The notes beneath the pieces were generated by a model that had not been told where the DNA came from, did not search any database, and saw nothing but the letters and a program-made list of their open reading frames with translations. Shown here piece after piece: positions 6,835 to 15,934 of a DNA stretch of 52,272 bases. This stretch comes from Candidatus Protochlamydia sp. (lineage in GTDB: Bacteria; Chlamydiota; Chlamydiia; Chlamydiales; Parachlamydiaceae). Each line of letters begins with the position of its first letter. Positions within the stretch are counted from its first letter, which is position 1. A program made the translations under genes and the position numbers. The DNA is taken from positions 1 through 52,272 of the forward strand of contig JACDAQ010000032.1 of NCBI GenBank assembly GCA_013695355.1, read 5' to 3'.

Positions 6835-8803
6835 GTTTATCCTTTTCGTAAGATGCTTCGATCTTTGCAACTTCAGCCGCAGGCAGCATGTATTCCAAAT
6901 GGTCATCAAATGAAAGAATGATCACGCAAGCGACCACTCCTATCAGGCCCACAATCAAAAGGGCCACCATGTGCCAGACCATCGCAAACCCCGCTAAAAA
7001 AGCGAAGATGGAAATATAAATACCCATACCAGTATTTTTAAAACATTCAATATCGTGATAATTTTTATCCGGTTGCCAGCCTTGCTTTTTCAGATCCCAA
7101 AATGGTTCATAGCTTGTAATGGGTGGTACGACAGCAAAGTTATAAAAAGGAGGAGGAGATCGAGCCGCCCATTCAAGCGTCCGGCCATTCCATGGATCCC
7201 CGGTTAGGTCCATATTCTGTTTCCTGTCTCTTATACTGACATAAATCATATAAATTTGAATTCCAATGCCGATAGAAATAATGATAAATCCAATCATTGC
7301 GGTAATATATAAGGGCTGCCAGCCTGTCGAGGAATCATAATGATCTATTCGGCGTGGCGTTCCCATGAACCCTAAAATATAAAGGGGGATAAAAGAGACA
7401 AAAAAGCCTATATACCAAAACCAAAAGGCTTTTTTGTCCAGTTCTTCGTTAAGTTTGAATCCAAAAATTTTAGGAAACCAATAGGCAGTGCCGGCAAAAA
7501 TCCCGAAAAGTGCGACTCCGATAATCATCGTATGGAAATGGGCTACAAGGAACAAGCTGTTATGTACCTGAAAATCCATCGGAGGGGCTGCCATGAATAC
7601 TCCTCCCATCCCGCCGATCATAAATAAAGTTAAAAATCCGACAAACCAATACATTGGGGGGGCAAAATTGACTTTTCCTTTATACATTGTCAGGATCCAG
7701 TTAAATACGAGGACCCCTGAAGGGATGGCAATCAGCATCGTAACAATGCCAAAAAAAGAGTTTACAGTTGGGCCGGCTCCCATTACAAAAAAATGATGCA
7801 GCCAAACCAGGTATGATATTAAGGTGACAGCTACTAAGGCCACAATCTGGGAGGTATAGTTAGAAATTTTCTTTTGGGAAAAAGTTGAGACAATTTCTGA
7901 AAACATGCCGTAGGCCGGGATGACTAAAATATAAACTTCAGGATGGCCCCACATCCATATAAGATTCCAATACATCATTTGATTGCCGCCATGTCCTATC
8001 GTAAAGAAATGCATATCCAAGGCACGGTCAAGCCAAAGCAGCAAGGTTGCCGCTGTCAGTACGGGGAAGGCTGAAACAACCAGCACCATAGCGCATAAAC
8101 AGCTCCACGTGAATAAGGGCATTCTCATCAAGGTCATCCCCGGGGCCCGTTTTTTAATAATGGTGACCAAAAAATTAATTCCAGCTAATAAACTTCCCAG
8201 CCCTGACAGCTGCAAGCTCCAAAGAAGATAATCGACCCCCTCGCTTGGATTGAATTCAATTTCAGAAAAAGGGGCCAGGGCCAGCCAGCCTGTATTGGCA
8301 AAATCTCCGCCGAAAACAAAGAAGATATTAATAAGTATTCCACCTGCGGCAGTGAGCCAAAAACCTAAAGAATTGACAAAGGGGAAAGCCAGATCGCGGG
8401 CCCCGATTTGAAGGGGCACTATCCAGTTCATAATTCCAAAGAAAAAGCCCATTGTCACAAAAAAGACCATGATATCACCATGAGCCGTGAATATTTGCTG
8501 AAAATGGTCGGTACTGAGATATCCTGGTGAATCAGCTGCGATAGATTGTTGCAGCCACACCATTCCTGAATCAAGCATGCCCCGAAAAAACATCAAGGCT
8601 GCAAAGATCATGTACATGGTCCCAATCTTTTTAGGGTCGGTAGTCGTCAACCAGTCATGCCATAGCCAGCCCCAAAGCTTGGCTTTTGTAAGATAAATTG
8701 AGATTACAATGATGACAAGAATCATAAAAAGCGTTCCCCCAATAGTATACCAAGCATGCGGGAGATCTTCGTATGTCAGTTTTCCTAAAAAAAATTCTTT
8801 CAT
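6818..8803 (-). CDS. cyoB: Cytochrome o ubiquinol oxidase subunit I
   Basis: This 661-residue catalytic subunit of a proton-pumping quinol oxidase is close to the usual CyoB length. Heme-copper ligands are visible: FTAHGD near residue 106, HPEVYI with the His-Tyr cross-link pair, VWLHHFF with two CuB histidines, and HFHTMIIG with the two heme histidines. The quinol-site residues known from E. coli (Arg and Asp in RGMLD, His and Gln in HFQQ) are present, supporting quinol rather than cytochrome c as donor. Its ATG overlaps the cyoA stop as ATGA, indicating translational coupling. Confidence 0.97.
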   Translation of the reverse strand: MKEFFLGKLTYEDLPHAWYTIGGTLFMILVIIVISIYLTKAKLWGWLWHDWLTTTDPKKIGTMYMIFAALMFFRGMLDSGMVWLQQSIAADSPGYLSTDHFQQIFTAHGDIMVFFVTMGFFFGIMNWIVPLQIGARDLAFPFVNSLGFWLTAAGGILINIFFVFGGDFANTGWLALAPFSEIEFNPSEGVDYLLWSLQLSGLGSLLAGINFLVTIIKKRAPGMTLMRMPLFTWSCLCAMVLVVSAFPVLTAATLLLWLDRALDMHFFTIGHGGNQMMYWNLIWMWGHPEVYILVIPAYGMFSEIVSTFSQKKISNYTSQIVALVAVTLISYLVWLHHFFVMGAGPTVNSFFGIVTMLIAIPSGVLVFNWILTMYKGKVNFAPPMYWFVGFLTLFMIGGMGGVFMAAPPMDFQVHNSLFLVAHFHTMIIGVALFGIFAGTAYWFPKIFGFKLNEELDKKAFWFWYIGFFVSFIPLYILGFMGTPRRIDHYDSSTGWQPLYITAMIGFIIISIGIGIQIYMIYVSIRDRKQNMDLTGDPWNGRTLEWAARSPPPFYNFAVVPPITSYEPFWDLKKQGWQPDKNYHDIECFKNTGMGIYISIFAFLAGFAMVWHMVALLIVGLIGVVACVIILSFDDHLEYMLPAAEVAKIEASYEKDKHGSGS

Positions 8804-9738
8804 AATACCGGTTTGGCTGGATTCATGTATTTATGGATTATTTTATGATAAAGATTCTCCTCAACTTCAGAAAATAAAATAGTTGATTTATTGATCGAAG
8901 GTTTGACAAGATCTTCATAGACCGCTTCAGTTAAATGATCAGACGACTTTTTTACCTGTCCGATCCAATTTTCAAAGTCTATTGCAGAAGTTGATCTAGC
9001 AGAAAAAGTCATATCCGAATAGCCCTCACCATTGATTTCAACGGCTCTGCCGGCATATTCTCCCGGCCCATCAGCCATGATGTGAAGCTGGGTTGACATT
9101 CCTGCCATGGAGTAAATTTGCCCGCTCAATTGCGGGATCCAAAAAGAGTTCATAGGTGCGCCATCTGCTGTTAGCCTAAAATGGATAGGCGTCTTTTCCG
9201 GAATATGTAAGAAATTCAAGGTGGCTATGCCCTGTTCGGGATAGATAAACAACCATTTCCAGTCCAGGGCAACGACCTGTACTGTGAGGGGCTTAACGTC
9301 GCTTTCTAAAGGCTTGTAAGGGTCCAGTTCATGCGTCGCATACCATGTGACAACTGACATTATGGCTACAATGATTGAAGGAAAGCCCCACATCGCCACT
9401 TCGCCAGCCACCCCAAAAGTATGCTCGGGATCATAATCATTGTTATCTTGCTTAATGCAATACTTATATACCACCCAAAATAAAAGGATGTAAGTAGGTA
9501 CAATGATAAGCAACATGAGGAGGACGTTTGTGACAATCAGCGCATATTCTTGCTGGGCGATTAATCCTTTAGGATGAAAAACTAAAGTTCTTTCATCACT
9601 GAGCTTGATAGCAATAGCAATCACAGCGAGAACTATAGCAAGCATGCCTAATAAAAACTTTTTTTTCATAATGCGATCAAACGGTAAATTTAGGTTCTCT
9701 TTTTTGGGCTTTTGCTCTGTTAAGCTCAAATTTGGCAT
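8800..9738 (-). CDS. cyoA: Cytochrome o ubiquinol oxidase subunit II
   Basis: The protein of up to 312 residues has an N-terminal hydrophobic segment (about 28-45), a second helix pair (about 64-88 and 110-130), and a periplasmic cupredoxin domain. The segment NSFWIPQLSGQIYSMAGM is diagnostic of CyoA. The CuA ligands of cytochrome c oxidases (two Cys and a Met in a CAEICG-type loop) are replaced by GRAVEINGEGYSDM, so it is a quinol oxidase. A second ATG at 9669 (MKKKFLLGM) starts right at the signal segment and may be the true start. It is first in the operon, and about 240 bases upstream hold repeat C1. Confidence 0.95.
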   Translation of the reverse strand: MPNLSLTEQKPKKENLNLPFDRIMKKKFLLGMLAIVLAVIAIAIKLSDERTLVFHPKGLIAQQEYALIVTNVLLMLLIIVPTYILLFWVVYKYCIKQDNNDYDPEHTFGVAGEVAMWGFPSIIVAIMSVVTWYATHELDPYKPLESDVKPLTVQVVALDWKWLFIYPEQGIATLNFLHIPEKTPIHFRLTADGAPMNSFWIPQLSGQIYSMAGMSTQLHIMADGPGEYAGRAVEINGEGYSDMTFSARSTSAIDFENWIGQVKKSSDHLTEAVYEDLVKPSINKSTILFSEVEENLYHKIIHKYMNPAKPVL

Positions 9739-9894
9739 TAAAACTTTTGTAACAGAGCACTAATTCCTATCACATATTGTATTAAGATTTTTTTATAATT
9801 AAAATCAATAGGAGAAATCAGCTTAGAAAGTCTTCAAGGAAAAAAAACACTGTCAATGAAAAAAAAGTACGAAAAGATGGCAAAAATTTAAGAT

Positions 9895-9979
9895 AATATT
9901 ATTTTTACCACCATTATTGAATGTGAACTACTAGTAACTTTGTATGCTCAATCCCTTGCTATACCAAGTGAAAATAAAG
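9895..9979 (+). repeat. Repeat C, copy 1
   Basis: About 85 bases beginning AATATTATTTTTACCACCAT and ending around CTATACCAAGTGAAAATAAA are nearly repeated at 13616-13700 in the same orientation, with a few substitutions and small gaps. It is not palindromic. In the second copy it forms the tail of a TPR gene fragment, so both may descend from the 3' flank of a multicopy TPR gene family. Confidence 0.8.
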
Positions 9980-10336
9980 TTAGTTATCTTTGAAATGTTT
10001 AAGCGCTAAACCGTGAGAGAGGAACTGCGTTTGGTTAACCAAGGGCAATGGCATCCCGTCAAATAATCCCAGATCCAAATGCCATAAAATGCAGCGCCCT
10101 TGCCGGACCGCATTCATCGCTTCCTCTTAGCTATGTGCCAGGAAAGGTCTGAATGGATTTTGCCATCCAGATAAATCGTCAGTGCATTAAATGCACTATC
10201 GGGGAATTGCAGCCGGTTTCCCGTCCCAGATATAGGGGATAAAAGGCTTACCGGAATAAGTGTAGTGCGGAGCATCCCACAGGATGCCTTCAATAGGCTC
10301 TATTTGGCTTTCAATTTTACTGCTTTCTAAAAACAT
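9980..10336 (-). pseudogene. Decayed conserved gene downstream of trmB
   Basis: Three pieces in different frames read as one protein. First comes PIEGILWDAPHYTYSG up to WDGKPAAIPR. After a shift come DSAFNALTIYLDGKIHSD and LSWHIAKR. After a second shift come EEAMNAVRQGRCILWHLDLG and LFDGMPLPLVNQTQF, ending KHFKDN-stop at 9980. The coding-like sequence across frame breaks shows a gene that has lost its frame recently. I do not know its function. It starts inside the end of trmB, so the pair was probably one operon that decayed together. Confidence 0.65.
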
Positions 10337-10980
10337 GATAACGGATCTCTTTTCCTTTTTCGCGCCAGAGCTCTTCGAAAAAAGAAGAGCCGTAACCCGG
10401 GTAGTCGTTGACATAATACGGAGATGCAAAAATGGATACAAACCCTGCAATGCCTTGCATCACTTTAATTAAGCTTGCAGAATAAACAGCATCATCGGTC
10501 ACAATGGTCAATAACTTACTGGTTTTTAAAATTCGGTGAAGCTCTTGTACAAAGCGAGGTTGGATCAACCGATGCCTTGCATGCTTTCTTTTTGGCCACG
10601 CATCGGGAAAATTAATAAAGACACCCTCGATGCAATCTCCCGGAAAATAATTAGAAGTGGCACTAAGTCCCTCTCCGCAGATCATAAAAAGGTTGTTCAA
10701 TGCAAAATTTTTAACTTTTGACCAAATTTTACGGGTCCGGTCAAATTTCCGCTCCACCTCAACCCAATTGACATCGGTTACGCTCTTGGCCCGGGCTGCA
10801 ATCTATGCTCCATTCCCGCTGCATTCAATGCTACCGGCTGGTCGGATGAAAATATCTCTTCACTTTTCCTACCGGGAAAGGTAAAATGCCGATCGATATC
10901 GCCGGCAAATACCAAATGCGGTCTTTGATTAAAATTTGCCGTTCGTTCAACTTGAAAGGATTTTTAGTTTGAGGCTTCAT
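10317..10980 (-). pseudogene. trmB: tRNA (guanine-N7)-methyltransferase, frameshifted
   Basis: The C-terminal 146 codons are open and clearly Trm[28 protein letters not shown] (the catalytic region), LTIVTDD and [18 protein letters not shown]. Upstream the gene is broken. From an ATG at 10980 come MKPQTKNPFKLNER, then another frame with GDIDRHFTFPG. A third frame gives SGNGA, an in-frame TAG where a Trp is expected, then [22 protein letters not shown]. The SAM-binding G-x-G part thus spans two frameshifts and a stop. TrmB makes m7G46 in tRNA. Sequencing error could explain one break but hardly three. Confidence 0.8.
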
Positions 10981-11096
10981 AAACTAGATATTTAAGCTGT
11001 AAAAATATCAGATTATAAATAAGATATTTAAATGCGAAGGAAAGGACGGTAGCAGGAGAAAAAAAGCCTTTCACCCATTGAAATAAACTTTTCAGT

Positions 11097-12428
11097 TTAT
11101 TTGTCAAATTCCCTTTTTTTGGCATCGATACTTACTTTCAAGAATGCAATAGCATTTTCTATATCTTTATCATCATTAACAAGATTAGGATGGGCAACTA
11201 ATAAAGCAATTTGATCTTTTTGATTTTGATCTAAAACTATTACTTTATTTAATTCCCATAAATCTATTTTAGAATCCCATAAATAATCAATTATTTTTTG
11301 TTTTTCATATTCCTGGAACTTATTAAGTAAATTTTTTACTTCTTCCTTCTTTTCAGCCTTGGTTTTCATTTCGGAGGTAATTTCAGGAGTAATTTCACTC
11401 TTTTGAACGTTTGCGGTATTTTGTTCAATTTTTTCTTCATTCATCTTATCAATTCCAACTTCTTCCCCCTCATCAATTTCAACTTTCATTCCTAACCCTT
11501 CCAGGTATTCTCTCGCAAAATTAGCTGCTTTCTCTGCTTGATCTGGAGTAAACATTTTCTCAATAAGATGAGGTAATGCAAAAGCTCCATCTAAATCCCT
11601 TAAGTTCTTATCTTCAAGAATTGCTAACTTTTCCTGTAAATTTTTTTGTTGGGTAGAATCTAATTTTCTAATAAATGAGATATTAAGCTCTAACTTTATT
11701 GTATTTAATGCTTCAACGATTTGTTTTTTTTCTTCTAAGGTCGGCTTTATTTCTGTCCTTTTCAAGATCATTTTGCTTCTATCATCAAGGAGGGGATGTT
11801 TAGCCAATTTCCCTAATAACTCATAATTATCTTTCTGATAATTTGTCTGATCAGAATCTACTATGTAACCCATTTTATTAAAATCTTTGCGTAAATCGAC
11901 CAATTGTTTATCTGCCAAAGCATGCTTTAATTCCGTTGTCACTGTGTGGATATCTCTGATGCGAGGTTTGTATGATGCATCGGCTACTTTATAATTTTGG
12001 ACAGCATTTACCATTTTTGAAAGTCCCTTATTGTCCAAATCAACCCCGTGTTTATTACATTCCTTGACTAACTCATGCATAACAGCTAAATCATTTTTTA
12101 TTATTTTCTTTTCCACATGCGCCACCCAGCACAATCTCATTGCACAAACCGGTAATGCAATAGGCGCACCAGCCAAAACTGCCGCACCAAAGGCGATATT
12201 AGCTGCATGATGCTGCCATTTGAGTTCCTTATCCAAGGCCAAGGTTTTACTCGTATAAACAGGCGCAAAGACATATTTCTTCAACGTTTTTGCAATGCTA
12301 AGTTTTGGCCCTTCAACAAAGGCTTCTTTCTGAACTTCCTTCCCCTCTTGAATTGGCGGCTGTTCCCTAGGTTGGTCAATTTTAGCCTGACTTAAATCAG
12401 GTCGTCTTAAACTAAAACTACTATCCAT
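11097..12428 (-). CDS. Large hypothetical protein, possible secreted or inclusion protein
   Basis: The 443-residue product has a hydrophilic, Pro/Gln-rich start and a single 30-residue hydrophobic stretch (about 74-104, ANIAFGAAVLAGAPIALPVC). A long charged alpha-helical body follows, with heptad-like Lys/Glu/Leu content and a very acidic stretch near residues 315-360. No signal peptide or known domain is recognised. A soluble N-terminus, one internal membrane stretch and a coiled-coil-rich tail are common in chlamydial type III effectors, but this is only inference. It stands alone, divergent from the TPR gene at 12598. Confidence 0.7.
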   Translation of the reverse strand: MDSSFSLRRPDLSQAKIDQPREQPPIQEGKEVQKEAFVEGPKLSIAKTLKKYVFAPVYTSKTLALDKELKWQHHAANIAFGAAVLAGAPIALPVCAMRLCWVAHVEKKIIKNDLAVMHELVKECNKHGVDLDNKGLSKMVNAVQNYKVADASYKPRIRDIHTVTTELKHALADKQLVDLRKDFNKMGYIVDSDQTNYQKDNYELLGKLAKHPLLDDRSKMILKRTEIKPTLEEKKQIVEALNTIKLELNISFIRKLDSTQQKNLQEKLAILEDKNLRDLDGAFALPHLIEKMFTPDQAEKAANFAREYLEGLGMKVEIDEGEEVGIDKMNEEKIEQNTANVQKSEITPEITSEMKTKAEKKEEVKNLLNKFQEYEKQKIIDYLWDSKIDLWELNKVIVLDQNQKDQIALLVAHPNLVNDDKDIENAIAFLKVSIDAKKREFDK

Positions 12429-12597
12429 AACGATACCTTTATTAATATTTTATAAAAGTGTTACTACAACTACCACTATTATAGTATTAATCAATTAATT
12501 ATGTTAATAATTTTAAATATATTTTTAAAATAAAATGACAACAAATGAGCATAATTTATATAATATAAGTTAAATGTAAAGATACATTGGAGGCAAA

Positions 12598-13407
12598 ATG
12601 GATCCCTATTTACTAGCATTGATGCATGGCGAGATTTCTCCTAAAAAATCCAAAAATAAAGAGGCCAAAGATAAATTTGAGGCTGATTTAGAGAAAGAAT
12701 TAGACACTTATATTGAAAGTTTGGAGTTTGAGTATGACCCTGCTAAATCAATGCAAAATCCTAAATTAAAACGAGAGAACATGAAGCTTCAAATGGAAGA
12801 AGCTATGAAAATGCCGGAACTTTCTGATCAAATGGAAATTGCTTTAAATATTTTATTTGAGGAGGGCTCTCGTTATCTTTCAGATGAAGTCAATCAAATG
12901 CTAATTTCAGAACTTTTGGCTTCAACAGAAAAACTGGAGCGGATTGGAATCCAAGAAACGGGTGAAAAAAATCTTCAAGCGCTGACTAAAATAAGCGACA
13001 TTAGCATGAAGGCAATCGAGGGCATAGCCATGGAAAAATTTCAGCAAGAGGAATTTACTGATTGCGTGGCACTTTTTTGCCTCATGAACACGTTAAATTC
13101 AGGGGTCCCCGAACATTGGCTGCGTATGGGTGTTGCTGCTCAAATGAACGACAATATTGAATTAGCCTTAAAAGCTTATGCAGCAGCCCTGGCACTTGAT
13201 CCTAATTGTATAGAAGCCAAGTTATTTACGGTCGAATGTTTAATCGACCGCAAACTTTTCGATGAAGCCAAGGCTGAAGTTTCTGCCGCCGAAGAAATAA
13301 TAAACAATAATGAATTTGATCATATGTGGCTTGATATGCTCTCAGACCTTAAAAAAGTACTTGAAACACCATTGAAAGTACTTGAAACACCATTGTCTGA
13401 GTCTTAA
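12598..13407 (+). CDS. TPR protein resembling LcrH/SycD type III chaperones
   Basis: The 269-residue acidic, soluble protein has a helical N-terminal half. TPR-like repeats in the second half (HWLRMGVAAQMNDNIELALK, then AYAAALALDPNCIEAKLF) resemble class II type III secretion chaperones of the SycD/LcrH type, which hold translocators before export. The family resemblance is moderate. GGAGG ends 5 bases before the ATG, a strong ribosome site. The C-terminus carries a perfect tandem duplication of 21 bases (13354-13395), giving KVLETPL twice. A conserved neighbour is missing, so the client is unknown. Confidence 0.75.
   Translation: MDPYLLALMHGEISPKKSKNKEAKDKFEADLEKELDTYIESLEFEYDPAKSMQNPKLKRENMKLQMEEAMKMPELSDQMEIALNILFEEGSRYLSDEVNQMLISELLASTEKLERIGIQETGEKNLQALTKISDISMKAIEGIAMEKFQQEEFTDCVALFCLMNTLNSGVPEHWLRMGVAAQMNDNIELALKAYAAALALDPNCIEAKLFTVECLIDRKLFDEAKAEVSAAEEIINNNEFDHMWLDMLSDLKKVLETPLKVLETPLSES
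13354..13395 (+). repeat. 21-base perfect tandem duplication inside the TPR gene
   Basis: The unit AAAGTACTTGAAACACCATT plus G occurs twice in a row, adding seven codons in frame at the C-terminus. It looks like a recent slippage event. Confidence 0.95.
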
Positions 13408-13489
13408 TTTTTAGAATTTGTTTTTTATCTTTGCAATCTTTTTCATTATCCAAACTATGATTTAAGTGTTATAAAAAATTTTTTTCCTG

Positions 13490-13672
13490 CGGAAGTTACC
13501 AAAAAGCTTTAATTCATCATCAAAAAGCATTAGATATCATGCTGACAATTTGCAAAAATAAAATCGATCCGGCCTTAAGCGCCATGTATTACTGGATGGG
13601 GAAAAATTATATAAAAATATTATTTTTACCACCATTAATGATTGTCAAACTAGTAACTTTTAAGTAGGCTCA
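13490..13672 (+). pseudogene. Scrap of a kinesin-light-chain-like TPR gene
   Basis: An open stretch without a start reads SYQKALIHHQKALDIML, then TICKNKIDPALSAMYYWMGK, and closes at a TAG at 13670. The first part is a good TPR B-helix/A-helix junction of the kinesin-light-chain type that is abundant in amoeba symbionts. The last 17 or so codons are repeat C2. It is the leftover 3' end of a larger gene, and it together with repeat C2 fills the 313-base gap after the chaperone-like gene. Confidence 0.5.
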
Positions 13673-13700
13673 ATCCCTTGCTATACCAAGTGAAAATAAA
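13616..13700 (+). repeat. Repeat C, copy 2
   Basis: Second copy of the element at 9895-9979: AATATTATTTTTACCACCAT at the start, CTCAATCCCTTGCTATACCA and AGTGAAAATAAA at the end. It directly follows a TPR gene scrap. Confidence 0.8.
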
Positions 13701-13720
13701 TTGTAGTTAGAAGATAAAAA

Positions 13721-13912
13721 TTACTGTTCAGGCTCGGGCGGGATGACAATCCAAGCGATGAGATAAACAAAAAGACCGGTACCACCAAGCAGAACACTAA
13801 AGGCAACAATCAACCGGATAATTGTCGGATCAATGTTAAAATATTCACCTAGTCCGCCGCAAATTCCAGCTATCATGTAATTTTTTTTCGAACGATAAAG
13901 TTTTTTCTCCAT
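13721..13912 (-). CDS. Small PspC-domain membrane protein
   Basis: The 63-residue protein starts KKLYRSKKNYMIAGICGGLG, then EYFNIDPTIIRLI, and ends in one hydrophobic helix. That is the PspC domain in full, as found in phage-shock regulators and stand-alone envelope-stress proteins. It probably sits in the inner membrane. It stands alone. The upstream side contains repeat A3. Confidence 0.9.
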   Translation of the reverse strand: MEKKLYRSKKNYMIAGICGGLGEYFNIDPTIIRLIVAFSVLLGGTGLFVYLIAWIVIPPEPEQ

Positions 13913-13980
13913 AAATTAAGACCTCTCGATTTTTTAAGTTTTAAATTTTACTCTAATTTATTTTGTTATTATATTAATAC

Positions 13981-14146
13981 ATATTCCCAAGTGAACTCAA
14001 AATTTGATTTGGACTAGCTTGAAAGCTCCCGCGGTTGACGAATCTAAAACGACCCCATATTATAATATTGTGTCGTTTTAGATACGCCACAACCCCGGGG
14101 CTTTGAAGTAGTACAAATTTCAAATTTTGAATTCACTTGGGTATAT
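13981..14146. repeat. Family A palindromic repeat, copy A3 (complete)
   Basis: A full-length copy with left terminus ATATTCCCAAGTGAACTC, arm CCCGCGGTTGACGAATCT, centre ACGACCCCATATTATAATAT, arm CCACAACCCCGGGGCTTT and right terminus GAATTCACTTGGGTATAT. The right terminus contains the last three codons and stop of the outer-membrane gene at 14133. Confidence 0.93.
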
Positions 14147-15377
14147 ATCCCCAGGAAATTGAAACAGAGGTGTCTTGTTTTTCCCCAGTAAAGCGTCCTC
14201 CCCCCAATTCGATTGGCATAAAACCTGACACTCTATTTTTAAAGCCGTGTGAGACCCCCAAAAATAGACTATGCTTTTGAAAATTAAAATTAGCGCCTAT
14301 TGAGACAACATCGTAAATAGTCTGCAAAGTATAAGTATGGGATAAAATATTAGAAGACTTTGCAACTTTCCACCGATGGGAATAACTCAATCCGACAGAA
14401 AGCATTTTATTTATTTGATAGCCTAATCCCATATTAATGTATGTTGCATCATTCAGCCCAGGGCCAGGAGATTTTTTAGAACCCCGCTTATTTAAATTGA
14501 GGCTCCCATCTGATAATACATTATTATTCGCGCCAGGCAAATCTCCAAGATTCGACCAAAGTACCTCAAAGCGCCCTGCGAAGCTTGAAGTAAAACGATA
14601 GGAAAATCCGGCCCCAATAGTTTGCGGGATATAATTTTTGGCATGATGAGGTTCATAACCACGATATTTTCGATATTGCCCGCAATAGCTTTTTTTTGAC
14701 CAGGCCGCTCCAAAATCCAAACGTTTCGTGATATTCCATCGCCAGCCAATTCCAAAACCGATTCCTTTGGAATGGTCCATTCCGTTATTTGTCACATGTC
14801 CCGGTGAAACAGATCTCAGGCTATTATCTGAATTTTGAAAACCATCCCTGCGATGGGAAAAATATAAGTAGTCTATTGCATAACCAATCGAGTGGGAAGG
14901 ATTAAGCTTGAGCGAAAAAACCAAAGAAACAACGTCGATCTTATTCAAATTTACTACAGGAGTTGTCCCGGCAATAGGTATAGGTTCTTTGGTGCGTAAT
15001 TTGACAAAAGAGGGCATGGAATAAGCTGCTAGGCTCCATGAGCTGTCAAAAGTTTTTGAACAAAATCTTATTTTCATTCGTTTATGGATCGCCGCATCAG
15101 CTGTAAATAAATCCCGTGACCTATAAGTTAAATCCAACTTGCCGGGCACAAACAAGGGATTGTTGTCGTGGTTGTTAAGACTTGATCTTTGATGCACCCA
15201 GAAGGCTCCCAAGTCGAAGCGGTCTGCTATCCATACAGCATTTGCAGGGTTGACAACACCTGCAAAGGCATTTTGCCCTTCCGAAAACGAATTGGGGCGA
15301 CCTCCTGCAAGAGCACCATAAGCTGCACTATTAAAAACGAGGAGGTTTAAACTCAGCAAACATAGCAACTGCTTCAT
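14133..15377 (-). CDS. Outer-membrane beta-barrel protein (OMPP1/FadL-like)
   Basis: The 414-residue protein starts with a signal peptide (MKQLLCLLSLNLLVFNSAAYG, cleavage before ALAGG). It continues with the Gly/Asn-rich N-terminus SFSEGQNAFAGVVNPANAVW and many alternating beta strands, as in the OMPP1/FadL/TodX transport family. The start at 15377 overlaps the upstream gene as ATGA; an in-frame ATG at 15446 would place the signal peptide internally. The last strand is SVSISWGY, where a terminal aromatic residue such as Phe would be expected, but the frame runs into repeat A3 and ends Ile-Pro-Lys. That may weaken BAM-dependent assembly. The substrate is unknown, perhaps hydrophobic compounds. 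Confidence 0.8.
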   Translation of the reverse strand: MKQLLCLLSLNLLVFNSAAYGALAGGRPNSFSEGQNAFAGVVNPANAVWIADRFDLGAFWVHQRSSLNNHDNNPLFVPGKLDLTYRSRDLFTADAAIHKRMKIRFCSKTFDSSWSLAAYSMPSFVKLRTKEPIPIAGTTPVVNLNKIDVVSLVFSLKLNPSHSIGYAIDYLYFSHRRDGFQNSDNSLRSVSPGHVTNNGMDHSKGIGFGIGWRWNITKRLDFGAAWSKKSYCGQYRKYRGYEPHHAKNYIPQTIGAGFSYRFTSSFAGRFEVLWSNLGDLPGANNNVLSDGSLNLNKRGSKKSPGPGLNDATYINMGLGYQINKMLSVGLSYSHRWKVAKSSNILSHTYTLQTIYDVVSIGANFNFQKHSLFLGVSHGFKNRVSGFMPIELGGGRFTGEKQDTSVSISWGYIPK

Positions 15378-15862
15378 CGCTTGCCAAATTTTAAGCTGCA
15401 AAATAATCCCAAAATAATAATAGGCAGAATTAAATCGTAAAACCAAATATAGGGGCCGATATTATAAGGTGCGGTATTATTTTCAGCGTAATAATTGATT
15501 ACATGTCCTATGAAACAGCCCAAAAATAAGACACACCATCCAATGATTGACGCATCCCAAAAACGGCCCCTTATCCAGTATGAAAGCACCCCTAACACAC
15601 CGAATGCCAGGTTCGCCATCCCAATCTCGAACTGGAAAAGGCTTCCTGGGGCCCATCCGATAGACCTTGCAGTCTCATCCGCCATAAAAACATGTGCATA
15701 GGCTCCTAAAAGTCCCATAATCCCCATATTAAAGAGAAGGATGTATGATAAAAAAGTTTCTACATTTTCTGGAAAATGCCATTCTCTTTTGTAAGTCAAA
15801 CTGAAAACTGTAAAAAGGATCGCTATGACAAATAAAATTATACTAACCACTCTATGCAGCAC
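15374..15862 (-). CDS. Four-helix membrane protein (DUF6790-like)
   Basis: The 162-residue protein has about five hydrophobic segments, with motifs MGIMGLLGAYAHVF and FEIGMANLAFGVLGVLSYW resembling DUF6790-type proteins of unknown function. The first codon is GTG, and another GTG four codons on is also possible. Its stop overlaps the start of the outer-membrane protein by four bases (ATGA), so the two are translated together. A functional link is suggested only by this coupling. Confidence 0.8.
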   Translation of the reverse strand: MLHRVVSIILFVIAILFTVFSLTYKREWHFPENVETFLSYILLFNMGIMGLLGAYAHVFMADETARSIGWAPGSLFQFEIGMANLAFGVLGVLSYWIRGRFWDASIIGWCVLFLGCFIGHVINYYAENNTAPYNIGPYIWFYDLILPIIILGLFCSLKFGKR

Positions 15863-15934
15863 CTCAGTTGAATATGATTGAGGGAAAACTTTCTAGATAA
15901 AAATTGATGCCTATGAATTTACTTCACGCCAAAT

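Noticed and set aside
14492-14755. Minus-strand 87-codon frame inside the outer-membrane gene
   Set aside because: A shadow in another frame of a clear beta-barrel gene with a signal peptide.
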